Assembly: GCA_030668565.1 (NCBI GenBank)
Contig: DAOVFD010000004.1
Span: 1-18,996 of the forward strand
DNA length: 18,996 bases
Direction: 5' to 3'
Source of the DNA: Microcaldota archaeon
Lineage (GTDB): Archaea; Micrarchaeota; Micrarchaeia; Anstonellales; Bilamarchaeaceae
Below the pieces are notes generated by a model, which had not been told where the DNA came from, did not search any database, and saw nothing but the letters and a program-made list of their open reading frames with translations. Position numbers and translations under genes: made by a program. Each line of letters opens with the position of its first letter. The stretch's first letter is position 1. Of the stretch, positions 5,282-13,178 are shown piece by piece.

Positions 5282-6721
5282 CTATTCCTCCATAACGACG
5301 TTAACAACGCCTTTCGTGGCCTTCCTCATCTTTACCAGGGAGAAAACCCTGATGAGGTTCTTTTCTTCAAACCCGAGCTGCCTGAGGAACGAAATAATAG
5401 ATGATTTTGAATAACCGAATCTTTCAAGTATCTCAACGACCTTTTCCCCTTCCAGAACACCGTCTTTCTTCTCGAATTCCTTCCTTACTATCTCAAGCTG
5501 GCTTTCGTTTAGTCCAAGTTCATAAAGCATCCTGATGAATTGTTCCCTCTCAATTTCCACATCCATTTTTCCACCCCTGATTTTGTAAATAAATAAGGGA
5601 TCCTCCCCGTCTATCCTGTCAAGCAGGAACGTTGAAACTTTAGTCTGCCTTTTGGAGAATATCATGTTCATTGCCGCGTTACCGACACCAAATCTTGATA
5701 TTTCACCGTCAACGAAATCAGAGTACCCTATCGATTCCCTGACATAATCGCGGTATTCTTTCAGAATGAGCCTGAGGATGAAGATGGTCCCTATATTGCT
5801 GAATATTGTCTTGTGCATATCTGTCGGATTCTGGGTTGCTATTATTATTGAGAAGTTGTACTTTCTTCCTTCACGTAATATCGTTATGACATCGCTTCTT
5901 TCATCCTGTGCTATTTTCCATGCTTCATCAAGCACAACAAAGAGCCTTACCCTCCTGTCACTATCTTCCGTCATCCCCTCTGCGCGCATAAATTCTTTGA
6001 TGTACTGCAGTATGGTCAGTCCGGCCAGGCTCCTCATCTCTTCTGTAGGCAGTCCATGCAGGTCTACACATACAAGTCCGGAATTTGTAAGTTTCTTTAT
6101 GTCAAGCGTACTCTTTCCACCGAAGAAATCGCTTCCCTCGGCAGCAAATCTTTTCAGGAGTCTCGCAGCTCTTTTCCTGTTTTTTCTTTCCAGATATTTT
6201 ACCAGGTCGATGAGAAGCGGTTTTCTCTTTTTTTCGTAAATGTTCTCAAGCGCATCTTCTATCTCATCCCTTTCCTGCGGAAAGCTTTTCAGGTCGGCAA
6301 GGATATCAAAAGCAGAAATTATCTGTTTTATCCTGCTGTGCTTCGGCAATCCCACAAGGTCAAGAATATTTAGTTTTTCTTTTGAGAGGTTTATTACTCT
6401 TCCGCCTGCCTGCTTTACCCAGTTATTGTATTCACCAACCCAGTCCAGTATGACTGCATTGCTGTTCCATATAAGGGACGCCCGCGTAATGAAAGTTTTC
6501 ACAGTGTAGCTCTTTCCGGAGCCCGTTATGCCGATTATTGCCACGTGCGGGTTGATGAGTTTGCTCGGGTCCCAGAAAACAGGGGTCCCAAGGAATCTTG
6601 TCTTTCCCAGATAAACCCCCTCTGCAGGTCTTGAAAGAAGAAGGTCTTTTCTTGGCTCTGGCGGATGCACCACTATCATGTTCCTTGCTACATCCTTTGA
6701 AAGCATGTATGAAATCTTCAT
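5282..6721 (-). CDS. VirB4/HerA-family ATPase
   Basis: A 479-aa P-loop ATPase. Walker A is GITGSGKS (64-71), Walker B VVLDEAWK (262-269), followed by REGRKYNF and the IATQNPTD motif (294-301). The DEAW, GRKYN and ATQNP series is typical of VirB4/TraC secretion and conjugation ATPases more than of HerA, which usually has an EEAHN-like motif. The N-terminal segment (1-60, SRPAEGVYLGKTRFLGTPVFWDP) resembles the entry region of the VirB4 ATPase domain, while the VirB4 N-terminal domain is missing here. The C-terminal 90 residues are helical. The upstream membrane protein ends one base before this ATG and may supply the missing N-terminal part. A DNA or protein translocase at the membrane is likely; the cargo is unknown. 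Confidence 0.85.
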   Translation of the reverse strand: MKISYMLSKDVARNMIVVHPPEPRKDLLLSRPAEGVYLGKTRFLGTPVFWDPSKLINPHVAIIGITGSGKSYTVKTFITRASLIWNSNAVILDWVGEYNNWVKQAGGRVINLSKEKLNILDLVGLPKHSRIKQIISAFDILADLKSFPQERDEIEDALENIYEKKRKPLLIDLVKYLERKNRKRAARLLKRFAAEGSDFFGGKSTLDIKKLTNSGLVCVDLHGLPTEEMRSLAGLTILQYIKEFMRAEGMTEDSDRRVRLFVVLDEAWKIAQDERSDVITILREGRKYNFSIIIATQNPTDMHKTIFSNIGTIFILRLILKEYRDYVRESIGYSDFVDGEISRFGVGNAAMNMIFSKRQTKVSTFLLDRIDGEDPLFIYKIRGGKMDVEIEREQFIRMLYELGLNESQLEIVRKEFEKKDGVLEGEKVVEILERFGYSKSSIISFLRQLGFEEKNLIRVFSLVKMRKATKGVVNVVMEE

Positions 6722-6722
6722 T

Positions 6723-7514
6723 TCAGAAAACCTCGTCCCTCAATTCCTCCTCAGTTGTCGGGAAGAACAGTTCCCATTCAAAGCATTTAAGCATATCCAA
6801 ATCCTTGAGGTCGGTAATGTCGCATGCAAGAGAGCTCGAAAGAATAGTCTTCAGTTCCTTTGCCTGTCTGTTTACCCTGCTTACCGCCTCCTCCCTTGTC
6901 AGGCCGAAAGCAGTTGTGGAGGCAAATGCTATCACCTCAACCGCCCTTTCGCCCCTTCCGAGTCTGTCAAGAAGCCTGTTCCACATCGCTATTTCCCTGT
7001 CGTATCTTATTACCTCATCAGCCTTTATCTTTCCTTCAGCAGACCTTCTAACCTCTATATTGCTCCTTTTTGTTTTAATCTCTTCTATGTGTTTGGAAAG
7101 GTCTATTGCCGATATAAGCAAGGATATCTTCACTATGTATTTGAGCGAACTTATCGCTTTCTCGAAAGATTCAAACATCATCGTTTTTTCGCCTTCGCCC
7201 TTGTCTATCGAGCTTTCATAGAATCTGATTTCGAGGAACCGTGTTGCGTAATATCCGTCATGTGTTTTTTTGATTATATAATCCCTTGATGAGGGTACTT
7301 CGTAATCGCCCCTTATCTCGACAATATTGGTTGCCTGGGTTATGACAGGGATGAAAAGATAGCCGTATTTCCATGTTGCGATGCTGGTTAGAAAAAGAAG
7401 CCCGGCTATGGTGGCGAATAGGACGTTTCCCTCCCCTCCATAAACAAGAGAAATTATAATTGCAATAAATCCGCCGACCAGAGCGGCTACTGTGACTGCT
7501 CGGTTAAGAAACAC
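6723..7514 (-). CDS. Two-TM membrane protein, PrgI/VirB4-N-like partner of the ATPase
   Basis: A 263-aa protein. Two hydrophobic helices lie at about 7-26 and 30-51 with a short loop, as in PrgI-type components of conjugation systems. The rest is soluble: a beta-rich section (about 55-105), a long helical middle, and an ALTREEAVSRVNRQ-like helical region near 205-225. This layout (two helices, then a domain next to a DEAW ATPase) recalls PrgI fused to the N-terminal domain of VirB4; similarity is by architecture only. The start is GTG at 7514 with GGAGGT at 7521-7526. It is first in the minus-strand string and overlaps nothing upstream. Confidence 0.8.
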   Translation of the reverse strand: MFLNRAVTVAALVGGFIAIIISLVYGGEGNVLFATIAGLLFLTSIATWKYGYLFIPVITQATNIVEIRGDYEVPSSRDYIIKKTHDGYYATRFLEIRFYESSIDKGEGEKTMMFESFEKAISSLKYIVKISLLISAIDLSKHIEEIKTKRSNIEVRRSAEGKIKADEVIRYDREIAMWNRLLDRLGRGERAVEVIAFASTTAFGLTREEAVSRVNRQAKELKTILSSSLACDITDLKDLDMLKCFEWELFFPTTEEELRDEVF

Positions 7515-7550
7515 AAATGCACCTCCAACTATTTCCTTTTTGTCTGAGGG

Positions 7551-7560
7551 TATTTAAAAA
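7551..7560 (-). promoter_or_regulatory. TATA-like box of the 7514-752 gene string
   Basis: The minus strand reads TTTTTAAATA here, about 41 nt before the GTG at 7514, which gives a leader of about 15 nt that includes the GGAGGT ribosome site. It is the only clear promoter for the whole seven-gene string, whose genes are separated by 2 bases or less, or overlap. Confidence 0.55.
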
Positions 7561-7593
7561 CATTGGTTCGTCGCAATTACGTTTCCTGACGAG

Positions 7594-7601
7594 TTTAAAT
7601 A
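7594..7601 (+). promoter_or_regulatory. TATA-like box of the ferredoxin oxidoreductase operon
   Basis: TTTAAATA lies 65-72 bp before the ATG at 7666, implying a leader of about 40 nt. A second AT-rich run (about 7606-7615) is closer and cannot be excluded. It is divergent from the promoter at 7551-7560, with about 35 bp between the boxes. Confidence 0.5.
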
Positions 7602-7665
7602 CGATAATTTTAAAAATCCTCAATATTCAATTGCAAAAGGCCAGAGTATAGTTAGAGATGATAAT

Positions 7666-9468
7666 ATGAAGCTGACATTCAGAATAGGCGCTCAGGCGGG
7701 CGCAGGCGTTATGGTCACCGGAAGGGTGCTGGGCAGATGCTTCACTCGTGGAGGCTATAGCGTACTCGGTTATCCCGAATATCCTTCACTCGTACGCGGA
7801 GGGCACAATGTATTCCAGATAAGGGTAAGCGATAATGGTGTATCCTCACCAATTACCAAATGCGATGTTCTTCTTGCCCTGAACAAGGATGCAGTATTCT
7901 ACCACAAGGACGCTGTTGTTGACGGGGGTATTATTATTTATGATGAGAAGATAGACATCAGCGAATTCAAGCTTGGCAAGAAAATAGAGAAGGTTGCACT
8001 TCCCCTAGAGAAACTGCTTAAGGATGCTGGTGCAACTCAAAGGATGGCAAACGCGGTCCAGATAGGCGCAGCACTTGCAGCAATCGATTATCCTATTGAA
8101 ATTTTTGAAGGGGTTCTTAAGGATGAGTTCGGAAGAAAAGGCGAGGAGATTGTAAAAAAGAATATTGCAGCTGCCAGGGCAGGGTATGATTTTGTCAAAT
8201 CAAAGACAAAGCCCATAAAATCAGTAAAGCCGGTTTCAAAGAAAAGAAAAATGCTTGTCGGAGGCAATGAAGCGCTTGCACTTGGTGCAATAAAAGGCGG
8301 ATTGAAATTCTATGCAGCATATCCGATGACTCCTGCTTCTTCAATATTACATTATCTTTTTGCAAAAGAAAGGGAATTCAATATTGTTGTGAAACAGACT
8401 GAAGATGAGATAGCTGCAATGCATTATGCAATAGGTGCAAACTATACCGGAGTGAGGGCTGCAACAGGAACTTCCGGAGGAGGATTTGCACTCATGACAG
8501 AGGCGATGGGGCTTGCAGGTCTTTCTGAGACCCCGGTAACCGTTTTTCTTGTCCAGAGAGTGGGGCCAAGCACAGGAATACCGACATGGACAGAGCAGGG
8601 AGATATCAGGTTCGCATTGCACGCTTCACAGGGCGATTTCCTTAGATGCGTAATCGCTCCAGGTGACATCAATGAATGTTTTTCACTTTCAGCAGAGGCA
8701 TTGAACATTGCGGATAAATATCAGATTCCTTCAATAGTTGTATCCGACAAATTCCTTTCCGAAAGTCTGTTTTCGACGGAAGGATTTGATGAAAACATAA
8801 AAATCGACCGGGGAAAAATAGTAACAAAGCTTCCGAAACTTCCGCCCAACACAAGGTTTGAAAGATACAAGCTTACAAAGGATGGTGTTTCACCAAGACC
8901 TCTTCCGGGAACTCCCGGTGGACTTTATGTTGCAACTTCTTACGAACATGATGAAACAGGATTCAGTACAGAAAGCTTTTCAATGAGAAAAGCACAGGTT
9001 GACAAAAGGGCAAGTAAACAGGAATATCTTCTCAAGGACATACCCGCTCCAAAAGTTTACGGTGATAAAAATGCTGAATTCACCATTGTTGCGTGGGGTT
9101 CTATGAAGCTTCCTGCGCTTGAAGCACTTCACAGATTCAAGCAGGATAAAATATCAGCAAATCTTGTTCACTTCACTTACCTCTATCCTCTTGATGAGAA
9201 AAAAGTGAAATCAGTTCTTGGAAAAGCAAAGCACACTATAATGATTGAGAATAATTCAACAGGCCAGTTTGCAGGAATGCTAAAACAGTATGTGAACTGG
9301 GAACCCGATTTCCTCATGCTTAAGTATACGGGAAGACCGTTTTATGCTGAGGAGATTTTTGAAGAAGTGAGCAAACTGAAAAAAGCAGGATTCAAGGGTA
9401 AGAAGGAGATAAGAGTACTTGACAAGGAGGACCTTGAATATTATAATCCGCAGAGGTACGGTTTGTAG
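7666..9468 (+). CDS. korA/porA-like: 2-oxoacid:ferredoxin oxidoreductase, gamma-alpha fusion subunit
   Basis: Oxidative decarboxylation of a 2-oxoacid with CoA, giving acyl-CoA, CO2 and reduced ferredoxin; works with the beta subunit that follows. The 600-aa chain is a natural fusion. The gamma domain spans about 1-175 (GAQAGAGVMVTGRVLGRCFTRGGY, then YPEYPSLVRGGHNVFQIRV). A linker follows at about 176-195. The alpha domain starts near GGNEALALGAIKGGL, with the YPMTPASS motif at 219-226 for ThDP/substrate binding. This two-subunit layout is known in archaeal enzymes with broad substrate use (pyruvate, 2-oxoglutarate). The substrate cannot be told from sequence alone. No separate ferredoxin-like delta subunit is present. 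Confidence 0.93.
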   Translation: MKLTFRIGAQAGAGVMVTGRVLGRCFTRGGYSVLGYPEYPSLVRGGHNVFQIRVSDNGVSSPITKCDVLLALNKDAVFYHKDAVVDGGIIIYDEKIDISEFKLGKKIEKVALPLEKLLKDAGATQRMANAVQIGAALAAIDYPIEIFEGVLKDEFGRKGEEIVKKNIAAARAGYDFVKSKTKPIKSVKPVSKKRKMLVGGNEALALGAIKGGLKFYAAYPMTPASSILHYLFAKEREFNIVVKQTEDEIAAMHYAIGANYTGVRAATGTSGGGFALMTEAMGLAGLSETPVTVFLVQRVGPSTGIPTWTEQGDIRFALHASQGDFLRCVIAPGDINECFSLSAEALNIADKYQIPSIVVSDKFLSESLFSTEGFDENIKIDRGKIVTKLPKLPPNTRFERYKLTKDGVSPRPLPGTPGGLYVATSYEHDETGFSTESFSMRKAQVDKRASKQEYLLKDIPAPKVYGDKNAEFTIVAWGSMKLPALEALHRFKQDKISANLVHFTYLYPLDEKKVKSVLGKAKHTIMIENNSTGQFAGMLKQYVNWEPDFLMLKYTGRPFYAEEIFEEVSKLKKAGFKGKKEIRVLDKEDLEYYNPQRYGL

Positions 9469-9477
9469 GTGATTATT

Positions 9478-10347
9478 ATGGCAGTCACGATAAAGGATTT
9501 TGATGTTAAGGAAAAGATGCAGTGGTGTCCCGGCTGCGGGAACTTCGGGCTTATTACTGCTCTTAAGGGAGCACTTGCGGACCTAGGAAAAGACCAGAGT
9601 GAAGTAGTGGTTGTCACAGGTATAGGATGCTCAGGGAAAACTTCGCATTACATCAATACCTATGGCTTTGAAAGTCTTCATGGAAGGACTCTGCCGGTTG
9701 CATCAGCAGTCAAACTTGCGAACACCGACCTCACCGTGATAGCAGAAGGCGGGGACGGAGACGGCTATGGTATCGGAATACAGCATTTCATACATATCAT
9801 GAGAAGGAACTATGACCTTACTTATCTTGTGCATAACAATGAGATTTACGGCCTTACGACTGGCCAGGCATCACCCACTTCATTGTTGGGAATGAAAACA
9901 AAGACAACTCCATGGGGTGTTATAGAAACTCCTTTCAATCCGATTCTTTCTGCAATTAACGGTGGAGCGACCTATGTTGCAAGAGGATTTGCAGGAGAGC
10001 CAGCACATCTGAAAGAACTTATCAAAGGAGCAATAGAGCATAAGGGTTTCTCTCTTGTCGACATCTTCCAGCCATGTGTAACCTTCAACAAGCTGAATAC
10101 TTATGAATGGTTCAGGGAGAGGGTTTACAAGCTTGAAGATATGGGACACAAGCCTACGGACAAAAAGGCAGCACTTGAAAAGGCTGAAGAGGATACAAAA
10201 ACAGATTACAAGAAATGCCCGATAGGTCTGTTCTACAAAGAGGAAAAACCGACCTATGAGGATTTACTTCCACAGATAAAAGGCAAGCCCCTGGTGAAAC
10301 ATGGTTTGAAAATCGACCTTTCAAAGGCCTACGAGGAATTCATGTAA
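9478..10347 (+). CDS. korB/porB-like: 2-oxoacid:ferredoxin oxidoreductase, beta subunit
   Basis: Carries the thiamine diphosphate and one 4Fe-4S cluster of the enzyme. It is 289 aa from the ATG at 9478. Cluster ligands are visible as C17 and C20 (WCPGCGNFG), C51 (GIGCSG) and C200 (FQPCVTFN). The ThDP/Mg motif is GDGD at 92-95 with the paired N120-N121 (HNNEIYGLTTGQ). The ATG is preferred over the GTG at 9469, which sits right on the stop of the alpha gene, because AGGTGAT lies just before the ATG. The two genes are directly coupled and are presumably one transcript. Confidence 0.94.
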   Translation: MAVTIKDFDVKEKMQWCPGCGNFGLITALKGALADLGKDQSEVVVVTGIGCSGKTSHYINTYGFESLHGRTLPVASAVKLANTDLTVIAEGGDGDGYGIGIQHFIHIMRRNYDLTYLVHNNEIYGLTTGQASPTSLLGMKTKTTPWGVIETPFNPILSAINGGATYVARGFAGEPAHLKELIKGAIEHKGFSLVDIFQPCVTFNKLNTYEWFRERVYKLEDMGHKPTDKKAALEKAEEDTKTDYKKCPIGLFYKEEKPTYEDLLPQIKGKPLVKHGLKIDLSKAYEEFM

Positions 10348-10350
10348 TAA

Positions 10351-10358
10351 TTTATAAT
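10351..10358 (+). promoter_or_regulatory. TATA-like box of the helicase gene
   Basis: TTTATAAT is centred about 27 bp before the GTG at 10382. The transcript should therefore be leaderless, which fits the absence of a Shine-Dalgarno. The box sits immediately after the stop of the beta-subunit gene. Confidence 0.6.
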
Positions 10359-10381
10359 CACTTCCCGCCAAAATACTTTTT

Positions 10382-11860
10382 GTGAAACTCATACCGAGAG
10401 CTTATCAGCTCGCAATCTATAATTCAGTAAAGGAAAGAGGCAACACACTCGTAGTATTACCTACTGGATTGGGTAAAACATTGATTGCCCTGATGCTGAT
10501 AAAAGACCTTTCAAAAAAAGGAAGAACTCTTTTTCTTACTCCTACAAAACCGCTTGCAAAGCAGCATTATGATACTGTAATAAAAGTCCTTGGTTTTTCA
10601 GAGGATGATGTTTCGCTTATGACCGGGGATTTGCCTCAGAAAAAAAGGAAAGACGAGTACGAAAAGAAAGTAATAATCGCAACCCCGCAGACAGTACGCA
10701 ATGATTTGAAGGCAAAAATAATCTCCCCCGATTTTTCTCTTGTTATTTTTGATGAATGCCACAGGACGGTGGGTGATTATGCATACACCTATATTGCTGG
10801 CAGGCTGGAAGATGCCCTTTTTGTAGGCCTTACCGCATCTCCGGGCGGAAAAAGAGAAAGAATCCAGGAGGTTGTCGGTCATCTCAGGATAAAAAACATT
10901 GAGATAAGAACTTCTCTGGACGAGGATGTCAAAAGATACATTCAGAAAAGCACGATAAAGTGGATTCCCGTGAATCTTTCTCCCTTACTTAGAAAAATCA
11001 AGAGCAATCTCGATGAGATGATTTCAAAACATGCACGAAGACTTTCTGCAATGGGTTTTGTTCCTCCTTTGAAACACAAGGGTAGATTCCTTGAGCTGAG
11101 GGCCAGGATACTTAACATGAAACACGGTTCGAAATATCATATTCTTGTTGAATATTCAATCCTTCTGAATCTTCTCCACATGTCAGAGCTTCTTGAGACG
11201 CAGGGAATTTATCCCCTCAGAAAATACATAGAAAAGATAGAGGAAAAGAAAAGCAAATCAGCCAAAAGGCTGCTGGTAGAACCTAAATTCAGCGAGATTA
11301 AAAAGCTCATTTCCGAAAATGATGAAGACCACCCCAAACTTAACAAGTTAATTGAACTTGTAAAAAAACTTGAAGGAAAAAAGATGATTATTTTTGCGCA
11401 ATACAGGGACCAGATAGCAAAGATAGAGAGTGAACTGGAAAAGAGCGGAACGGTTGCAAGACAGTTTGTGGGAAAGAAAAACGGTTTTACAAGAAAAATG
11501 CAGGAAAAAATAATCCAGGATTTCAGGGATGGTAAATTTGACGTGATGGTTGCTTCATCGATTGGAGAAGAAGGTCTTGATATTCCCGCGGTTGATGCAG
11601 TAATATTTTACGAACCGATTCCAAGTGAAATAAGAAGCATACAGAGAAGAGGCAGAGCTGCAAGACTGAAAAAAGGCGAAATCTATATTCTCATGACAAA
11701 AGGAACAAGGGATGAATATTATCACTGGTCTTCAACAAGAAAGGAAAGAAAGATGAAGGAGATTCTTGAAAGAATGAAATGGCAGATGGAAGGAAAGCCG
11801 AAGGGCAGGAAGCCGAAGTCACAACTATACGGACAGACGAAGATTTCCCACTTCATTTGA
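10382..11860 (+). CDS. Hef/FANCM-type DNA helicase lacking the nuclease domain
   Basis: A superfamily 2 helicase that acts on stalled forks and branched DNA. Visible motifs: Walker A LPTGLGKT (26-33), TPTKPLAKQH (motif Ia), DECH (124-127), TASPGG (151-156), a helical insert (about 190-330), and the C-terminal RecA domain with GEEGLDIP and the arginine-finger motif IQRRGRAAR. Euryarchaeal Hef is about 720-780 aa with a C-terminal XPF-type nuclease; here the protein stops at 492 aa, so the nuclease is absent. The last eight residues, QTKISHFI, fit a PCNA-interacting (PIP) box. The start is GTG, probably leaderless. The 3' end overlaps rfcL by 8 bases in convergent orientation. Confidence 0.92.
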   Translation: MKLIPRAYQLAIYNSVKERGNTLVVLPTGLGKTLIALMLIKDLSKKGRTLFLTPTKPLAKQHYDTVIKVLGFSEDDVSLMTGDLPQKKRKDEYEKKVIIATPQTVRNDLKAKIISPDFSLVIFDECHRTVGDYAYTYIAGRLEDALFVGLTASPGGKRERIQEVVGHLRIKNIEIRTSLDEDVKRYIQKSTIKWIPVNLSPLLRKIKSNLDEMISKHARRLSAMGFVPPLKHKGRFLELRARILNMKHGSKYHILVEYSILLNLLHMSELLETQGIYPLRKYIEKIEEKKSKSAKRLLVEPKFSEIKKLISENDEDHPKLNKLIELVKKLEGKKMIIFAQYRDQIAKIESELEKSGTVARQFVGKKNGFTRKMQEKIIQDFRDGKFDVMVASSIGEEGLDIPAVDAVIFYEPIPSEIRSIQRRGRAARLKKGEIYILMTKGTRDEYYHWSSTRKERKMKEILERMKWQMEGKPKGRKPKSQLYGQTKISHFI

Positions 11861-13010
11861 TTTTTTCTATGAATTCCATTTCACTTTCCTCAAAATCGTA
11901 GTATTTTCTTATCTCTTCCCTGTTTTTCTTTAACTGTGCCTTTATCAGTGGAAGCAGATTCCGGGCATCCTTGTAATTAGTATGTGTCTTTTTTCCTATT
12001 TTCCTCCCTATCTTTTTCAGAGCAGCCCTCCTCTGTATCGTTCTGCTCATTTCCTTGAGATAAGTCGGGAAATAGTATCTTGTGAACTTTCTGTAAGGTT
12101 TTTCCTTTGCAAGAGCAACCCCTGCAGTTGTCAGGTCTATGGAATATTTCAGAAGTATCCAGTTGCTCCTTCTTATTCTTCCTTCAAAAACATCCCCTTT
12201 TGAGAGCCAGTAATATGCATTCGCCAAATCCGGGATACTTTCGTATTCATTTGGTATGTTTTCATCAATCCATAGTTTGAGTATATTAAAATCAACATCA
12301 CCGAACGCAATACTTCTTGCTTCCTTATAGTCGGTAGTCTTGAACATCGTTCTTATCTTGTTGAATATGTCCTTCTTTCTATCCCTCTGGCTGGTATTCC
12401 CTGCCTGCAGGTCATTCAGTGCGGAGCGGACATCACCGGATGCATTTTCAGCTATTTCCAACAGTTCCGGTTCACCTATCTCCATATTCTCTTTTTTTGT
12501 TATTCTTTCCAATAATTTTTTTATTGTGAATTTGTTTATCTTTTTCATTTCAACAAGGTCGCACTCGCTTCTTATTGTCGAAATTTTTCTGTTCCATGCA
12601 TCCGTTGCAGTCAGGATTACAGGACAGTTCGCTTCCTTTAACAGCGAAGCCACCGCACCTGTTCCTCCACTGTCTTTTCTTCCTGCAAAAATGTCAACAT
12701 CATCAATCAGTATGAGTTTTCCTTTTCCGCTGAGCGTTCCCGCAAGTGTAGCCGATTTCGCCACATGCTCAATTCTTGCCCGGTTTCTCAGCTCGCTTGC
12801 ATTCATTTCCACAATCTCGAGGTCATACTGGTTTTTCAGTGCGTATGCCATTGATGTTTTTCCAACCCCCGGAGGACCGTAAACCAGAAGCGGCCTTTTC
12901 TTCCTTCCTGCAATCCAGTTAAGCATCCACTTTTTTATGTAATCCCGCTTCTCGTCATTGCCTATCATCTCGTCTACGTTTTTCGGGGCGTATTTTGTAG
13001 TAAGAAGCAT
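11853..13010 (-). CDS. rfcL: Replication factor C large subunit
   Basis: Large subunit of the clamp loader that places PCNA on primed DNA; partner of RfcS. A 385-aa AAA+ ATPase with Walker A GPPGVGKT (45-52), Walker B LILIDDVD (99-106), sensor 1 LTATD, and sensor 2 SGDVRSAL. The C-terminal collar domain follows. The protein is shorter than most RfcL (over 420 aa) and ends EMEFIEKIK without the PIP box commonly found at the RfcL C-terminus. The start is the ATG at 13010. A TATA-like element at 13033-13045 is about 29 bp away, so the mRNA is leaderless or nearly so. Confidence 0.95.
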   Translation of the reverse strand: MLLTTKYAPKNVDEMIGNDEKRDYIKKWMLNWIAGRKKRPLLVYGPPGVGKTSMAYALKNQYDLEIVEMNASELRNRARIEHVAKSATLAGTLSGKGKLILIDDVDIFAGRKDSGGTGAVASLLKEANCPVILTATDAWNRKISTIRSECDLVEMKKINKFTIKKLLERITKKENMEIGEPELLEIAENASGDVRSALNDLQAGNTSQRDRKKDIFNKIRTMFKTTDYKEARSIAFGDVDFNILKLWIDENIPNEYESIPDLANAYYWLSKGDVFEGRIRRSNWILLKYSIDLTTAGVALAKEKPYRKFTRYYFPTYLKEMSRTIQRRAALKKIGRKIGKKTHTNYKDARNLLPLIKAQLKKNREEIRKYYDFEESEMEFIEKIK

Positions 13011-13032
13011 ATTATCATTTGGCCGGCAAGTG

Positions 13033-13045
13033 TTTTAATAAATTA
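13033..13045. promoter_or_regulatory. Bidirectional AT-rich promoter of rfcL and tRNA-Gln
   Basis: The stretch TTTTAATAAATTA reads as a TATA-like box on both strands. Its centre is about 29 bp from the rfcL ATG (minus) and about 31 bp from the first base of tRNA-Gln (plus). One element probably serves both genes. Confidence 0.55.
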
Positions 13046-13069
13046 TGCTCCATAAAGTCAACTCTAAAT

Positions 13070-13156
13070 AGCCCTGTCGTCTAGAAAAATTTGGACAATG
13101 GTCAAGGATGCGAGGTTCTGGACCTTGCGACAGCGGTTCGAATCCGCTCGGGGCTA
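13070..13156 (+). tRNA. tRNA-Gln(CTG) with a 14-nt D-loop intron
   Basis: Exons are 13070-13084 and 13099-13156, giving 73 nt. The acceptor AGCCCTG pairs with CGGGGCT, discriminator A13156. Anticodon stem CGAGG/CCTTG, loop TTCTGGA, anticodon CTG (glutamine). T arm AGCGG-TTCGAAT-CCGCT. Without removal of 13085-13098 the D loop would be 14 nt too long; removal gives GTCTAG/TGGTCAAGG, a standard archaeal tRNA-Gln D arm. The next gene, tpiA, starts 22 bp downstream and may be read through from this tRNA. Confidence 0.93.
13085..13098 (+). other. tRNA-Gln D-loop intron (14 nt, position 15/16)
   Basis: Exon GTCT (5' D-stem strand) pairs with intron GGAC, with bulges AG^A and AA^T at the two cut sites and only a 7-nt A/T loop closing the structure. 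The position is the same as in tRNA-Val and tRNA-Ala. An alternative is a simple D-loop expansion, since TGGACAA and TGGTCAA are near duplicates. Confidence 0.8.
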
Positions 13157-13178
13157 TTTATTTTCAGAGGTAGATAAT

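Noticed and set aside
9469..9477. GTG start for the ferredoxin oxidoreductase beta subunit
   Set aside because: It lies on the stop of the previous gene with no room for a ribosome site; the ATG at 9478 has AGGTGAT before it.
13098..13178. Longer N-terminus of triosephosphate isomerase starting inside tRNA-Gln
   Set aside because: The extra 27 residues are the translated tRNA; the ATG at 13179 has a ribosome site and gives the family's normal N-terminus.
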